Of a stretch of 55,314 nt of DNA, positions 26,046 to 35,255 are shown piece after piece. The notes beneath the pieces were generated by a model, which saw only the letters and a program-made list of their open reading frames with translations, had not been told where the DNA came from and ran no database searches. The first letter of the stretch is position 1. Each line of letters opens with the position of its first letter. The stretch lies in assembly GCA_005792285.1 (NCBI GenBank), contig SXSI01000024.1:1-55314 (forward strand). Reading direction: 5' to 3'. This stretch comes from Bacteroidota bacterium. Lineage in GTDB: Bacteria; Bacteroidota; Ignavibacteria; UBA10030; UBA8401. The position numbers and the translations under genes are program-made.

Positions 26046-27023
26046 TTACCAGCCTAAAATGTATGCAAACATTAAAGGGCAAACAATCGAGGCATCCGAC
26101 TCTATTATATACTTTGGTGTATCAACATTAAGTTTGCCCCAAGTAATTTTTTCGTTTGGGACTGCTCCGGAATATGAACCGTAACTTGTTGTCGAATCAC
26201 TTATCTGGCAAAAGTAACCCCATTCTGGTGTGTCGGTTTTTTTCATATCCTGATACATCATTGGAACAACACAAATAGGAAAGTCTCCGGCTATTCCTCC
26301 TCCAATTTGAAAAAAACCAATTGATGAACTTTTACAATTTTTAGAATACCAACTCTCGAGCGACATCATATATTCAATTCCGGTTTTTACCGTGTGAGGA
26401 TTTTTAATTTCTTTTTTTATACATCTTGCAGCGTACATATTTCCGCTTGTGGAATCTTCCCAGCCGGGAACAAACATTGGTAAATTTTTTTCTGCTGCTG
26501 CAACCATCCAACTATTTTTTGTATCAATTTGATAATCATTTTTTAATTTACCACTCAAAATAAGTTCGTAAATAAATTCGTGAGGGAATTGACTTTTCCC
26601 CTGGCTATCATATCTCGTCCATAATTCTGCCAAGTGTCGTTCAATTCTGCGCATTGCTTCTTCTTCCGGAATACATGTATCAGTAACTCGATTCAAATGT
26701 CGGTCTAATAATTTTTTTTCATCTTCAGGAGTAAGATCTCTATAATTTGGTACACGTTCGTAAAAATCATGTGCAACAAGATTATAAATATCTTCTTCTA
26801 AATTTGCTCCTGTGCAAGTTATTGCATGAACTTTATTTTGACGAATCATTTCTGCAAGCGAAATTCCTAACTCGGCAGAACTCATTGCTCCTGCCAGTGT
26901 TAACATAAAAATCCCGCCATCGTCTAAATGTTTTCTGTATGCTTTTGATGCATCAACTAAAGTTGCAGCATTAAAATGCCGATAATGATGTTCAATAAAT
27001 TTTGAAATATTTCCTTTTTCCAT
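26046..27023 (-). CDS. Deoxyhypusine synthase-family protein
   Basis: This 325-residue NAD-dependent spermidine-aminobutyl-transferase fold protein has family segments GGIFMLTLAGAMSSAELG, ITCTGANLEEDIYNLVAH, GGGIAGDFPICVVP and SGAVPNEKITWGKL. The lysine of TWGKL (about residue 293) aligns with the catalytic lysine of eukaryotic and archaeal DHS, and the DASIVCP segment matches the C-terminal family motif. Bacteria lack eIF5A, so a homospermidine-synthase-like polyamine role is more likely. It is transcribed convergently with the paa operon. Confidence 0.88.
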   Translation of the reverse strand: MEKGNISKFIEHHYRHFNAATLVDASKAYRKHLDDGGIFMLTLAGAMSSAELGISLAEMIRQNKVHAITCTGANLEEDIYNLVAHDFYERVPNYRDLTPEDEKKLLDRHLNRVTDTCIPEEEAMRRIERHLAELWTRYDSQGKSQFPHEFIYELILSGKLKNDYQIDTKNSWMVAAAEKNLPMFVPGWEDSTSGNMYAARCIKKEIKNPHTVKTGIEYMMSLESWYSKNCKSSSIGFFQIGGGIAGDFPICVVPMMYQDMKKTDTPEWGYFCQISDSTTSYGSYSGAVPNEKITWGKLNVDTPKYIIESDASIVCPLMFAYILGW

Positions 27024-27484
27024 TTTGAGTTTACCTTTCTGATAATCTGATGTAAATATAATTTAAAAAAAGTAAAATTTTATAAATAATAATTATGTCG
27101 GCAAGTTACTATTTTAAACATCCATCAAATATTTTTTATTGAATTTTAACAATCAGCAAAAAGCAGATTAAAAAAGGTAAAACAGACTATTTATTGATTG
27201 TACTGTTATATACAAACACTTGTGAAAACCCCGCAACCCTTATTACTCTACTATAATAGTACGTGTTCTTAAACTCACTATATCTATCAAACTTCTTTAA
27301 AATGCTTATGTTTTATAGTCTTTTTGTCGGAGTGCATATTAAACGGAGCAAATTCCTTAATTTTCCCATTTCAGTCTTATAAATGTAAATATTAAAAAAA
27401 TGAGAATTTTAATTGACATTAACTAAGATAATAGTTTAATTAGGTATAGTATTTTTCAACTAACCATTATTGGAGGATGTTAAG
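27024..27484. other. Regulatory gap before the SusC/SusD pair
   Basis: This 461-nt AT-rich region between a divergent DHS-like gene and susC holds no credible ORF. Near 27413 a TTGACA is followed 17 nt later by TTAATT, a weak sigma70-type promoter candidate. An imperfect palindrome CTCTACTATAATAGTA lies at 27244-27259. GGAGG at 27472-27476 is the susC ribosome-binding site. Confidence 0.45.
27472..27476 (+). promoter_or_regulatory. Shine-Dalgarno site deciding the SusC start
   Basis: GGAGG ends 8 nt before ATG at 27485. A TTG at 27470, also in frame, overlaps this site and so cannot be the start. Such a consensus site is rarely seen in Bacteroidota and supports an Ignavibacteriota-type host for this region. 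Confidence 0.85.
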
Positions 27485-30400
27485 ATGAAAAGTTATTTAA
27501 AGGTATTAGTTTTATTTTTATTACCCGTCATGTTGTACTCACAAGCAGGAACAGTTGCAGGAAAAGTTTCTTCAACCACTGGAGAAACATTACCTGGAGT
27601 TAATGTTGTAATTCAAATTCAAGCATTAACACTTGGAAGCGTAACTGATCCAAACGGGAATTTTACAATTTCAAATGTTCCGGCAGGAAAACACAAAGTA
27701 ATTTCACGATTGATTGGTTACAGAAGTGAAACAAAAGAAATTAATGTTGATGTCGGTCAAATTGCAGAATTAAATTTTGCTCTATCAACTTCCGCTGTTC
27801 AGATTGATGAAGTTGTTGTTACAGGAGCAGGTGCTGCAGTTGAAAAAATGAAATTGGGGAATACAGTTTCAACTATTTCATCTCAAGCATTGAAAGAAGC
27901 ACCAATCTCTTCATTCTCAGATGCGTTGTCAGCAAGAGTTGCAGGAGTTATGTTGATGCCAACTGGAGGATTAACTGGTGAAGGTGCGCAAATAAGAATT
28001 CGCGGTAATGCAAGTTTATCGCAATCGAACGAACCAATAGTTTATGTAGATGGTATTCGAGTTGATAATGGTGGCGGATTTGCCGGAATTGGAATTGGAG
28101 GAGGAGGCACACCATCGCGACTCGATGATATTAATCCAGCTTCAATTGAAAGAGTTGAAATTTTAAAAGGTGCTGCTGCTGCAACTTTGTATGGCTCACA
28201 AGCTAATGCAGGTGTCATTCAAATTTTTACAAAACAAGGATCTGTTTCACCTTTAAAATTTAATTTTGAAATGCAACAATCTTCAACACAGTTTTCAGAA
28301 ACTGCGTACAAAAAAAATGCTGGCTTCGCACGCGATAGCGCATCAGCGGCAAGAATGAGTACAATTTATGGTACTACAATTAAACCATTTGAAATTGTTG
28401 AAAGAACTAATGTAAACGATCTATTTGATAATAGTTTCACTGGAAGTGGAGTTGGAAGTTCTTATTCACTATCTGCATCAGGCGGTGGTACTGGCGTAAC
28501 TTATTTTATTAATGGTCGCTACATGCAACAAGGAAGTCCGATTAGTCCGCAATCATCAAATTTCTTTGATAGAACAAAATTAGGCGATGCAACTAGTTCT
28601 GTTGCTCGCGGTCAAATGAGTGCTACAATAAATGTTGTTCCAACCGATGCATTTCGATTAAGATTAAGTACTATGTATAGTAACATTTCACAACAGGCAA
28701 TTGATAATAATAATAATATTTATGCACCGGTTACTTTAGCACAATTTAGTAAACCAGAACTTGTTCAAAAAATTGGTGTTGCTGGTTCTTTGGTTGACAA
28801 TGCAATGGGTAATGCTGCATTTGCTACTGTTAGAGAAGGGTTTTTTCAGGAAACAAAAGATCGAACAGACCATGGTAATGTTGCAATTACTGGAAGTTAT
28901 AATATTGGTACAACACTAACTCTCGAAACAACTGCCGGAATAGATTATATTTCTCAAAGAAGTTCGAACTTTAATCCTTTTGGATGGAATGTTGACAGTA
29001 AGGTAACTGTAAGTACTAATGGCGAACTTTCCGTTGGAACAAATATTAAAAGAAATATTACTTTTGATTCTAAAGCAATTTGGAATACAAATTTTGCTGA
29101 AAACTTATCATCACAATTAATTCTTGGTTTACAAGCATTTCAAACTTCTGTTAATACTGCCGGTGGATATGGACAAACATTCCCAGGTCCCGGAATTGAA
29201 ATACTTGGTGCTGGACAAACACAAACAACATATTCAGGATTTTCAGAAATTAAACAATTAGGGTATTTAGTTCAGAATCAATTAGGTTTTGAGGATTACG
29301 CATACTTAACTACCGGTGTGAGATTAGATGCAAACAGTGCATTCGGTACTGAATTTAAAACTGCAACTTATCCTAAAGTTAGTTTATCATTCTTACCAAT
29401 TAAAGCTGGTTTAATGCCGGGCGATTTAGGAGTTTCAACTTTAAGATTACGTGCTGCAGTTGGAAGTTCCGGACAACAACCTGGTGCTTTCGATCAGTTA
29501 ACAACTTATCTTGCATTCCGTGCCCCGGATGGTTCAGGTGTTGCTCCAGGAAATCTTGGCAACCCACAATTAAAACCTGAAACTTCAACTGAAATTGAAT
29601 TCGGCGCAGAAATTGGATTACTTGATGATCAACTCGCATTAGAATTTACAAGTTGGAACAGAGTTGTAAAAGATGCACTTGTTGCCCGAGCTTTTGCTCC
29701 ATCAGGTGGATTTTACAGAACACAACTTGACAATATTGGTGAGTTAACAGCCAACGGTCTTGACTTGCAAATTACTTACCACGCAATCAGAACAGAGGAC
29801 TTCTCATTTTCAGTAAATGCAAGTGCTGCAAATTTAACAGAAAAAATTACAAACTTGGGAGGTGCACCACCATTTAAAGTTGGCGGTTCTTATCCACGTT
29901 ATAGAAACTTTACAAAAGAAGGTTTTGCTCCAGGTGCTTTTTTTGGTCCAAAATTAGCTCCTGTTGATATTCCAATTGATATGAATAAAGATGGAATTGC
30001 AGATACACGTGATACAATTAGAAAATATGTTCATGATGCAAATGTTGGGAAATTATTTAATCCAGGAAACCTTCTTCCACTATTACTTGCAAAAGATGAA
30101 GTTTCTTATATCAAAGGTGGAGCAACACCATATCTTGAACATTATCTCGGCAAACCAACTCCCGATTGGCAAGGTTCTTTTGGAACTAATATGACATTCA
30201 TGGGAAACATCAGATTAAATACAGTGTTCGAATATAAATTTGGTGAGTTTTATGTTCATAATTTAACAGATGCATTCCGCAGAGCACATCCAACAATCGG
30301 AAGAAATTTATTACGCCCTGCAGAACTCGAAGCTATTTTAGCAAATCCTGCAAGTACAGCAGATCAACGAGTTGATGCTGCAATTGAATGGGTAAAAACA

Positions 30401-30712
30401 ACTACAGCTCTTTCCCCTTACGATGGATTAAATGAAGTTGAAAATATTTATTTAGTTCGCTTAAGAGAAATAAGTTTGACTTATGATGTCCCGGCAGAAA
30501 TGTCTTCGATGTTTGGTGTAAGTAATGCTTCTGTAACTTTTTCAGGAAGAAATTTAATGATCTGGACAGATTATTCCGGTACCGATCCTGAAATTAATGA
30601 ATACAGCAGAGGTGCAACCGGAACACAAGAACAAAATTTTGGTGTAGGAATTGATGCATTTGGTATTCCGATTCCAAAACAATATTTCTTCACATTACGA
30701 TTTGGTTTATAA
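27485..30712 (+). CDS. SusC/RagA-family TonB-linked outer-membrane receptor
   Basis: This outer-membrane transporter of about 1075 residues has a signal peptide (MKSYLKVLVLFLLPVMLYSQ) and then a carboxypeptidase-like regulatory domain (GTVAGKVSSTTGETLPGVNV … TSSNVPAGKHKV-like). A plug follows (DEVVVTGAG, QIRIRGNASLSQSNEPIVYVDGIRV split by loops, VEILKGAAAATLYGSQANAG), and then a beta-barrel ending in QYFFTLRFGL with the terminal aromatic-x-Leu pattern. It would import oligomers, with the SusD-like lipoprotein as lid. Glycine-rich GGGFAGIGIGGGGT in the plug is unusual. No glycosidase is linked, so the substrate is unknown. Confidence 0.95.
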   Translation: MKSYLKVLVLFLLPVMLYSQAGTVAGKVSSTTGETLPGVNVVIQIQALTLGSVTDPNGNFTISNVPAGKHKVISRLIGYRSETKEINVDVGQIAELNFALSTSAVQIDEVVVTGAGAAVEKMKLGNTVSTISSQALKEAPISSFSDALSARVAGVMLMPTGGLTGEGAQIRIRGNASLSQSNEPIVYVDGIRVDNGGGFAGIGIGGGGTPSRLDDINPASIERVEILKGAAAATLYGSQANAGVIQIFTKQGSVSPLKFNFEMQQSSTQFSETAYKKNAGFARDSASAARMSTIYGTTIKPFEIVERTNVNDLFDNSFTGSGVGSSYSLSASGGGTGVTYFINGRYMQQGSPISPQSSNFFDRTKLGDATSSVARGQMSATINVVPTDAFRLRLSTMYSNISQQAIDNNNNIYAPVTLAQFSKPELVQKIGVAGSLVDNAMGNAAFATVREGFFQETKDRTDHGNVAITGSYNIGTTLTLETTAGIDYISQRSSNFNPFGWNVDSKVTVSTNGELSVGTNIKRNITFDSKAIWNTNFAENLSSQLILGLQAFQTSVNTAGGYGQTFPGPGIEILGAGQTQTTYSGFSEIKQLGYLVQNQLGFEDYAYLTTGVRLDANSAFGTEFKTATYPKVSLSFLPIKAGLMPGDLGVSTLRLRAAVGSSGQQPGAFDQLTTYLAFRAPDGSGVAPGNLGNPQLKPETSTEIEFGAEIGLLDDQLALEFTSWNRVVKDALVARAFAPSGGFYRTQLDNIGELTANGLDLQITYHAIRTEDFSFSVNASAANLTEKITNLGGAPPFKVGGSYPRYRNFTKEGFAPGAFFGPKLAPVDIPIDMNKDGIADTRDTIRKYVHDANVGKLFNPGNLLPLLLAKDEVSYIKGGATPYLEHYLGKPTPDWQGSFGTNMTFMGNIRLNTVFEYKFGEFYVHNLTDAFRRAHPTIGRNLLRPAELEAILANPASTADQRVDAAIEWVKTTTALSPYDGLNEVENIYLVRLREISLTYDVPAEMSSMFGVSNASVTFSGRNLMIWTDYSGTDPEINEYSRGATGTQEQNFGVGIDAFGIPIPKQYFFTLRFGL

Positions 30713-30715
30713 GAA

Positions 30716-30720
30716 AGGAG
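30716..30720 (+). promoter_or_regulatory. Shine-Dalgarno site deciding the SusD start
   Basis: AGGAG lies 7 nt before the ATG at 30728 but only 1 nt before an in-frame ATG at 30722. The downstream start is therefore preferred. Confidence 0.75.
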
Positions 30721-30727
30721 CATGAAA

Positions 30728-32020
30728 ATGAAAACAAATAAAATTCAAAAAATATTTTCTGTTATACTTCTTTCTCTGCTAATTATTAGTGGATGTTCTG
30801 AAGGATTAAAAGTAACAAATCCAAATAACTTATTAGAAAAAGATTTAGAAGATTATACAGGTGCGGCAGGAATAGCCAATGGCGCAAATGGAACCGTACT
30901 TCAAGGCATAGGTTATGTTTATGCACCTTACGAAACTGCAACAGACGAAGTTTATTGGATTGGTTCTCGCGATGCTTGGAATGAATTAGATAAAGGAAAT
31001 ATCTCCGATTATTATAATGAGTTCGTAGATCAATCTTGGCCATATATTTCTGAAGGAAGATGGATGGCTGATAAAGCAGTTTCACAACTTGAAGGATTCA
31101 GATCGGCTAACACTTTAATTAATGTAACTGATCTTGGAAGATGTTATTTATATGCTGGTTTAGTTAGAGTTGTTATTGGCGAAACTTTTGACAATTTCGT
31201 TTATTCAGATAAAACAGCATCAGGAACACCGATTGGAAAAAGTAAAATGAATACAATTTTTGACGAAGCAATTGTGAAACTTGACTCTGCTTATAATATC
31301 GGAAATCGAGCAGCCAATGCCGATATGAAAAAAAGAGCAATGGGTTTAAAAGCAAGAGCTTTACATTCCAAAGCAGTTTGGACTTCATTAAATAATCCGG
31401 AAGGTACTGTTGCAAAACAATATGAAGATGCAGGCGCTACAGAAGCAACTTCCGCAATAGCTTTAATGGGAGCAACTACTGACTACAGATGGAAACCAGA
31501 TTATTTTGGTGTAGTATTATTTAACGAACTAGCTTGGGAAATTGTTGGACGCAGTGAATTACAAATTAACGCTGCACCAATTGATCCTGTTACAAAAGCA
31601 AGAGACACTAGATGGATTGCAGATAGTGCAGATTTCAAAAATAAAGTTGCTTACAGCGATCGTTATTCTCCAATTACATTTACTTCAACAAAGGAAATGC
31701 ATTTGATTGTTGCAGAGTCGCAAGTTTCTAAAAATGATTTTGCAGGAGCAATTGCAACTTTGAATAAAATTAGAGCATTAAATACTGGATTGGCTACAAT
31801 TTCATCAACAATGTCAAATGACTCAGTCAAAATACAATTGAAACATGAAAGAAGAGCTAACACTCTTTTACAGGGAAGAAGATTGAATGATATGTATCGA
31901 TGGGATGTAAAAGATGCTAAATGGCTTCCAGCTAATATTACTTTTACAGCGTCGGGTCGTTTGTTACCAATTACTATTCAAGAAAGACGTGCAAACGCTA
32001 ATGTAACTGATAACGATTAA
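30728..32020 (+). CDS. SusD/RagB-family outer-membrane lipoprotein
   Basis: This nutrient-binding lipoprotein of about 430 residues has a signal peptide with lipobox LIISGC. The SusD fold is indicated by the helical TPR-like region (GRCYLYAGLVRVVIGETFDN), the KARALHSKAVW segment and the C-terminal NKIRALNTGL and RRANTLLQGRRLNDMYRW segments typical of RagB/SusD. It pairs with the SusC gene 15 nt upstream and would cap the transporter. It is followed by a strong terminator, so the locus is a two-gene operon without enzymes. Confidence 0.93.
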   Translation: MKTNKIQKIFSVILLSLLIISGCSEGLKVTNPNNLLEKDLEDYTGAAGIANGANGTVLQGIGYVYAPYETATDEVYWIGSRDAWNELDKGNISDYYNEFVDQSWPYISEGRWMADKAVSQLEGFRSANTLINVTDLGRCYLYAGLVRVVIGETFDNFVYSDKTASGTPIGKSKMNTIFDEAIVKLDSAYNIGNRAANADMKKRAMGLKARALHSKAVWTSLNNPEGTVAKQYEDAGATEATSAIALMGATTDYRWKPDYFGVVLFNELAWEIVGRSELQINAAPIDPVTKARDTRWIADSADFKNKVAYSDRYSPITFTSTKEMHLIVAESQVSKNDFAGAIATLNKIRALNTGLATISSTMSNDSVKIQLKHERRANTLLQGRRLNDMYRWDVKDAKWLPANITFTASGRLLPITIQERRANANVTDND

Positions 32021-32044
32021 TCCGGGATTTATTTAATTTGGTTT

Positions 32045-32078
32045 AATGGCTCGTCATTTGACGAGCCATTTTTTTTTA
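32045..32078 (+). terminator. Rho-independent terminator after SusD
   Basis: AATGGCTCGTCA and TGACGAGCCATT form a perfect 12-bp stem around a TT loop. A T-run follows directly, and the hairpin lies 24 nt after the susD stop. It closes the SusC/SusD operon. Confidence 0.95.
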
Positions 32079-32088
32079 TATTTACTTT

Positions 32089-32571
32089 ATGAAAATAGCA
32101 ATTCTGATAATTTCGGTTTTGTTTTTAAGTTGTAACACTTCCAAAGAAACAATTAAACGTGAAGCCACCGTTTTCGATTTAGCACATAATGCTCAAAGAG
32201 AACAAATCACAATGGAGGTTCTTTCAACACTTCCACTTTATAGTTTTCTTTTAGAAATAAACGATCCACAAACAAATAGAAGAACTATTCAATCTTCATG
32301 GCGAACACAGGAATTGAGAGATAGTAGTTTAAATAATACAATTCAAATTCGCGACCGCGCGATTTTAAATATTACACCAAGAGGGAAGAGCAGCGTTTAT
32401 GTAAATGTATATGCAATGGTAAATGCAGAAATAGAATTTGAAATTGAAAAAAAATCTTCACGCGAAAGTCAGTGGAAAAAAGGTGCTCCAACAAAAGAAA
32501 TGGAAGATCATTATAAAAAACTCGTGAGAGATATTAGAAATAGAATGCTCAGATATAATAATGAGTTTTAA
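32089..32571 (+). CDS. Predicted lipoprotein of unknown function
   Basis: This 160-residue protein has an N-terminal signal ending in the lipobox VLFLSC and is therefore a probable lipoprotein. The mature part has an alpha/beta pattern with charged segments (IQIRDRAILNITPRGKSSV, VNVYAMVNAEIEFEIE) and a long C-terminal amphipathic helix (KEMEDHYKKLVRDIRNRML). No family was recognised. It starts just 19 nt after the terminator stem arm, so its promoter would have to lie within or before the terminator, or it depends on read-through. It is followed after 6 nt by another envelope protein. Confidence 0.75.
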   Translation: MKIAILIISVLFLSCNTSKETIKREATVFDLAHNAQREQITMEVLSTLPLYSFLLEINDPQTNRRTIQSSWRTQELRDSSLNNTIQIRDRAILNITPRGKSSVYVNVYAMVNAEIEFEIEKKSSRESQWKKGAPTKEMEDHYKKLVRDIRNRMLRYNNEF

Positions 32572-32577
32572 TCAAGT

Positions 32578-33230
32578 ATGAATTTATTTACTAAAAAAAT
32601 AATTTTACTTCCTCTAATTTATTTAATTAGTTGTTCGTTGATTTTCACTCCGGTGTTTGCAAAATATTCAGATGATGTAATTCGAGTTCGAGTAATTTTA
32701 CTTGGTTCCGGTAACAATCCAACAGAATATCAGAAAAGTATAAATACCCAACTCAGAACTTTATTTTTGATGGAGCCAAACATTGAACTCGTTGCGGATA
32801 TAGAAATTGAAAACCTTAATCAGCAATATAATTTAGATTCTCTTTTACGAAACCCATCAAAAAAATATTTAACGAATATTGTACAAAATTAGAAGCCGAG
32901 CACCTCTATTATAGTGTAGTTGAGAATATAAGCAAAGATCCAACTAAAATAGTATTAGCTGGACAAATAGTTAGATTCGATAAGTCAACTCTCGCAATTT
33001 TTCCATTAAAAGTTTTAAGTTACTCTTCCGAATTTTACGAACAACTCCGAATTGCACGTGAACAATTAATTCTAACAATTCTTCCACAATCAAAACAAAA
33101 ATTAAACTCATGGCCAGTTTGGTTCTTTGGTGGAATTGTAATTTTCTCAATTGCATTTATTATATTTGGTGCAACAAATACTTCTGCCGATGGAAAACAA
33201 TCTCCGCCGATTGATCCAACCCAAAAATAA
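32578..33230 (+). pseudogene. Envelope protein of unknown function, frameshifted at an A7 run
   Basis: The first reading frame (32578-32892, 104 codons) has a signal peptide (LLPLIYLISCSLIFTPVFA) and ends at TAG. At the A7 run 32859-32865, a -1 shift continues as IFNEYCTKLEAEHLYYSVVE to a stop at 33228-33230, including a transmembrane helix SWPVWFFGGIVIFSIAFIIF and a short polar tail. The joined product would be about 217 residues, with the bulk probably extracytoplasmic and a C-terminal anchor. The run lies in register as A AAA AAA, so slippage could join the frames. Alternatives are an indel or an assembly error. No family was recognised. Confidence 0.7.
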
Positions 33231-33253
33231 TAATTAACTCAAAATATTCTAAA

Positions 33254-35236
33254 ATGAATTACTCTTCATTCGATAAAAATATTCCAACCGATAAATTAAT
33301 TTCAATTTATAAATCATTATTGCTGCCAAGATTGTTCGAAGAAAAAATGTTACTCCTTCTTCGACAAGGAAGAATATCAAAATGGTTTTCAGGAATCGGA
33401 CAGGAAGCAATTTCTGTTGGCGCAACTTTGTCGCTAAATAATGATGAATACATTTTGCCGATGCATAGAAATCTCGGAGTATTCACTTCGCGCGGAATTC
33501 CAATTGCAAAACTATTTGCACAGTTACAGGGTAAGATGAGTGGATTTACAAAGGGAAGGGAGCGTTCATTTCATTTTGGTTCAAAAGAATTTCACATTAT
33601 CGGAATGATTTCTCATCTCGGTCCTCAACTCGCCGTTGCAGATGGAGTTGCACTTGCGTATAAATTGAGAAATGAAAAGAAAACTACAATTGTTTTTACT
33701 GGAGATGGAGGAACAAGTGAAGGAGATTTTCATGAAGCACTTAATGTTGCCGCAGTTTGGGATTTGCCAGTTATCTTTATAATAGAGAACAATCAATATG
33801 GACTCTCGACACCAACTTCTGAACAATACAAATGCAAAAATTTAACAGATAAAGGAATTGGTTATGGAATTGAAGCAATCCAAATAGATGGGAATAATAT
33901 TTTAGAGGTTTATTCAACAATTTCAAAGATTGCAGAAGAACTCAGGCAAAAGCCACGCTCTATTATAGTAGAGTGTCTAACTTTCAGGATGCGTGGCCAT
34001 GAAGAGGCTTCTGGAACAAAATATATTTCGAAAGAGCTCTTTACCGAATGGGAAAAGAAAGATCCAGTTCTGAATTACGAGAGATATATAATAGAGTCAA
34101 AACTTCTTTCCCAAACAGAAATACAGAATATCCGTCAATTAATTAAAACGGAGATTGAAACTGAAGTAGAGAAAATTTTTATTGAACCAGAAGTAATGCC
34201 GAATAGTGAAATTGAATTAGCAGATGTTTATGCGCCATATAATAGAGTGGAAACACCACCCTCAACAAATAAAAAAAATATGAGATTTGTTGATGCAATT
34301 TCTGATGGATTAAAAGAAGGAATGAGAAAATTTCCAAATTTAATTTTAATGGGACAAGATATTGCCGAGTATGGAGGAGTATTTAAAGTAACGGAAAATT
34401 TTATAAATGAATTTGGAAAAGACCGAGTTCGCAATACACCACTTTGTGAATCTGCAATTCTCGGAGCATCACTTGGTATGTCAATTGTTGGAATAAAATC
34501 TGTTGTCGAAATGCAATTCGCAGATTTTATTTCAAGCGGCTTCACGCAAGTTGTAAATAATCTTGCAAAAATTTATTATCGGTGGGGAGCAAATGCTGAT
34601 GTTGTAATTCGAATGCCATGCGGAGCTGGAAGTGGCGCTGGTCCATTTCATTCTCAAACAAATGAAATGTGGTTTGCGCATACACCTGGATTAAAAATTG
34701 TTTATCCTTCTTCGCCGGAAGATGCTAAAGGATTATTATTATCTGCAATCGAAGATCCGAACCCAGTTTTATTTTTTGAACATAAATCTTTGTATCGAAG
34801 TGTGACTGGTGAAGTACCGGAAAATTATTTTACAATTCCAATTGGAAAAGGAAAAATTGTACGCGAAGGAAATGATGTTACAATAATTACTTACGGTTAC
34901 GGAGTGCATTGGGCAACAGAAACAGTTAATCAATTAAAAAATATTTCTGCAGAAATTATTGAATTGCGTTCAATTGTTCCACTTGATATGGAAATAATTT
35001 ATTTATCTGTTAAAAAAACGGGACGTGTAATTATATTGCACGAAGATTCTTTATTTGGTGGAATTGGTGGAGAGATTTCTGCTCGCATAACTGAAGAATG
35101 TTTTGCAAATCTCGATGCACCTGTTATCAGGTGTGGCGCATTGGATACACCAATTCCATTTGCAAAACCACTTGAATTAAATTACCTACCAAAGCAAAGA
35201 TTTATTGAAGCACTCAATAAGCTTGTAAAATATTGA
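33254..35236 (+). CDS. 2-oxoacid dehydrogenase E1, fused alpha and beta subunits
   Basis: This 660-residue protein combines an E1-alpha (residues about 1-320) with the thiamine-diphosphate motif TGDGGTSEGDFHEALNVAAV and IENNQYGLSTPTSEQ, and an E1-beta (about 342-660) with MGQDIAEYGGVFKVTENF, PCGAGSGAGPFHSQTNE and HEDSLFGGIGGEI. It decarboxylates a 2-oxoacid (branched-chain or pyruvate type; the family does not settle which) and passes the acyl group to lipoyl E2. No E2 or E3 gene lies in the window. It follows the frameshifted gene by 23 nt. Confidence 0.93.
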   Translation: MNYSSFDKNIPTDKLISIYKSLLLPRLFEEKMLLLLRQGRISKWFSGIGQEAISVGATLSLNNDEYILPMHRNLGVFTSRGIPIAKLFAQLQGKMSGFTKGRERSFHFGSKEFHIIGMISHLGPQLAVADGVALAYKLRNEKKTTIVFTGDGGTSEGDFHEALNVAAVWDLPVIFIIENNQYGLSTPTSEQYKCKNLTDKGIGYGIEAIQIDGNNILEVYSTISKIAEELRQKPRSIIVECLTFRMRGHEEASGTKYISKELFTEWEKKDPVLNYERYIIESKLLSQTEIQNIRQLIKTEIETEVEKIFIEPEVMPNSEIELADVYAPYNRVETPPSTNKKNMRFVDAISDGLKEGMRKFPNLILMGQDIAEYGGVFKVTENFINEFGKDRVRNTPLCESAILGASLGMSIVGIKSVVEMQFADFISSGFTQVVNNLAKIYYRWGANADVVIRMPCGAGSGAGPFHSQTNEMWFAHTPGLKIVYPSSPEDAKGLLLSAIEDPNPVLFFEHKSLYRSVTGEVPENYFTIPIGKGKIVREGNDVTIITYGYGVHWATETVNQLKNISAEIIELRSIVPLDMEIIYLSVKKTGRVIILHEDSLFGGIGGEISARITEECFANLDAPVIRCGALDTPIPFAKPLELNYLPKQRFIEALNKLVKY

Positions 35237-35255
35237 TTTTTGCCTAAAATCGCCC

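Noticed and set aside
32859-32930. RNA structure stimulating a frameshift after the A7 run
   Set aside because: Only a short all-AT hairpin (AATATT … AATATT) is visible downstream. It is too weak to argue for a classical -1 frameshift stimulator, so slippage or an indel is more likely.
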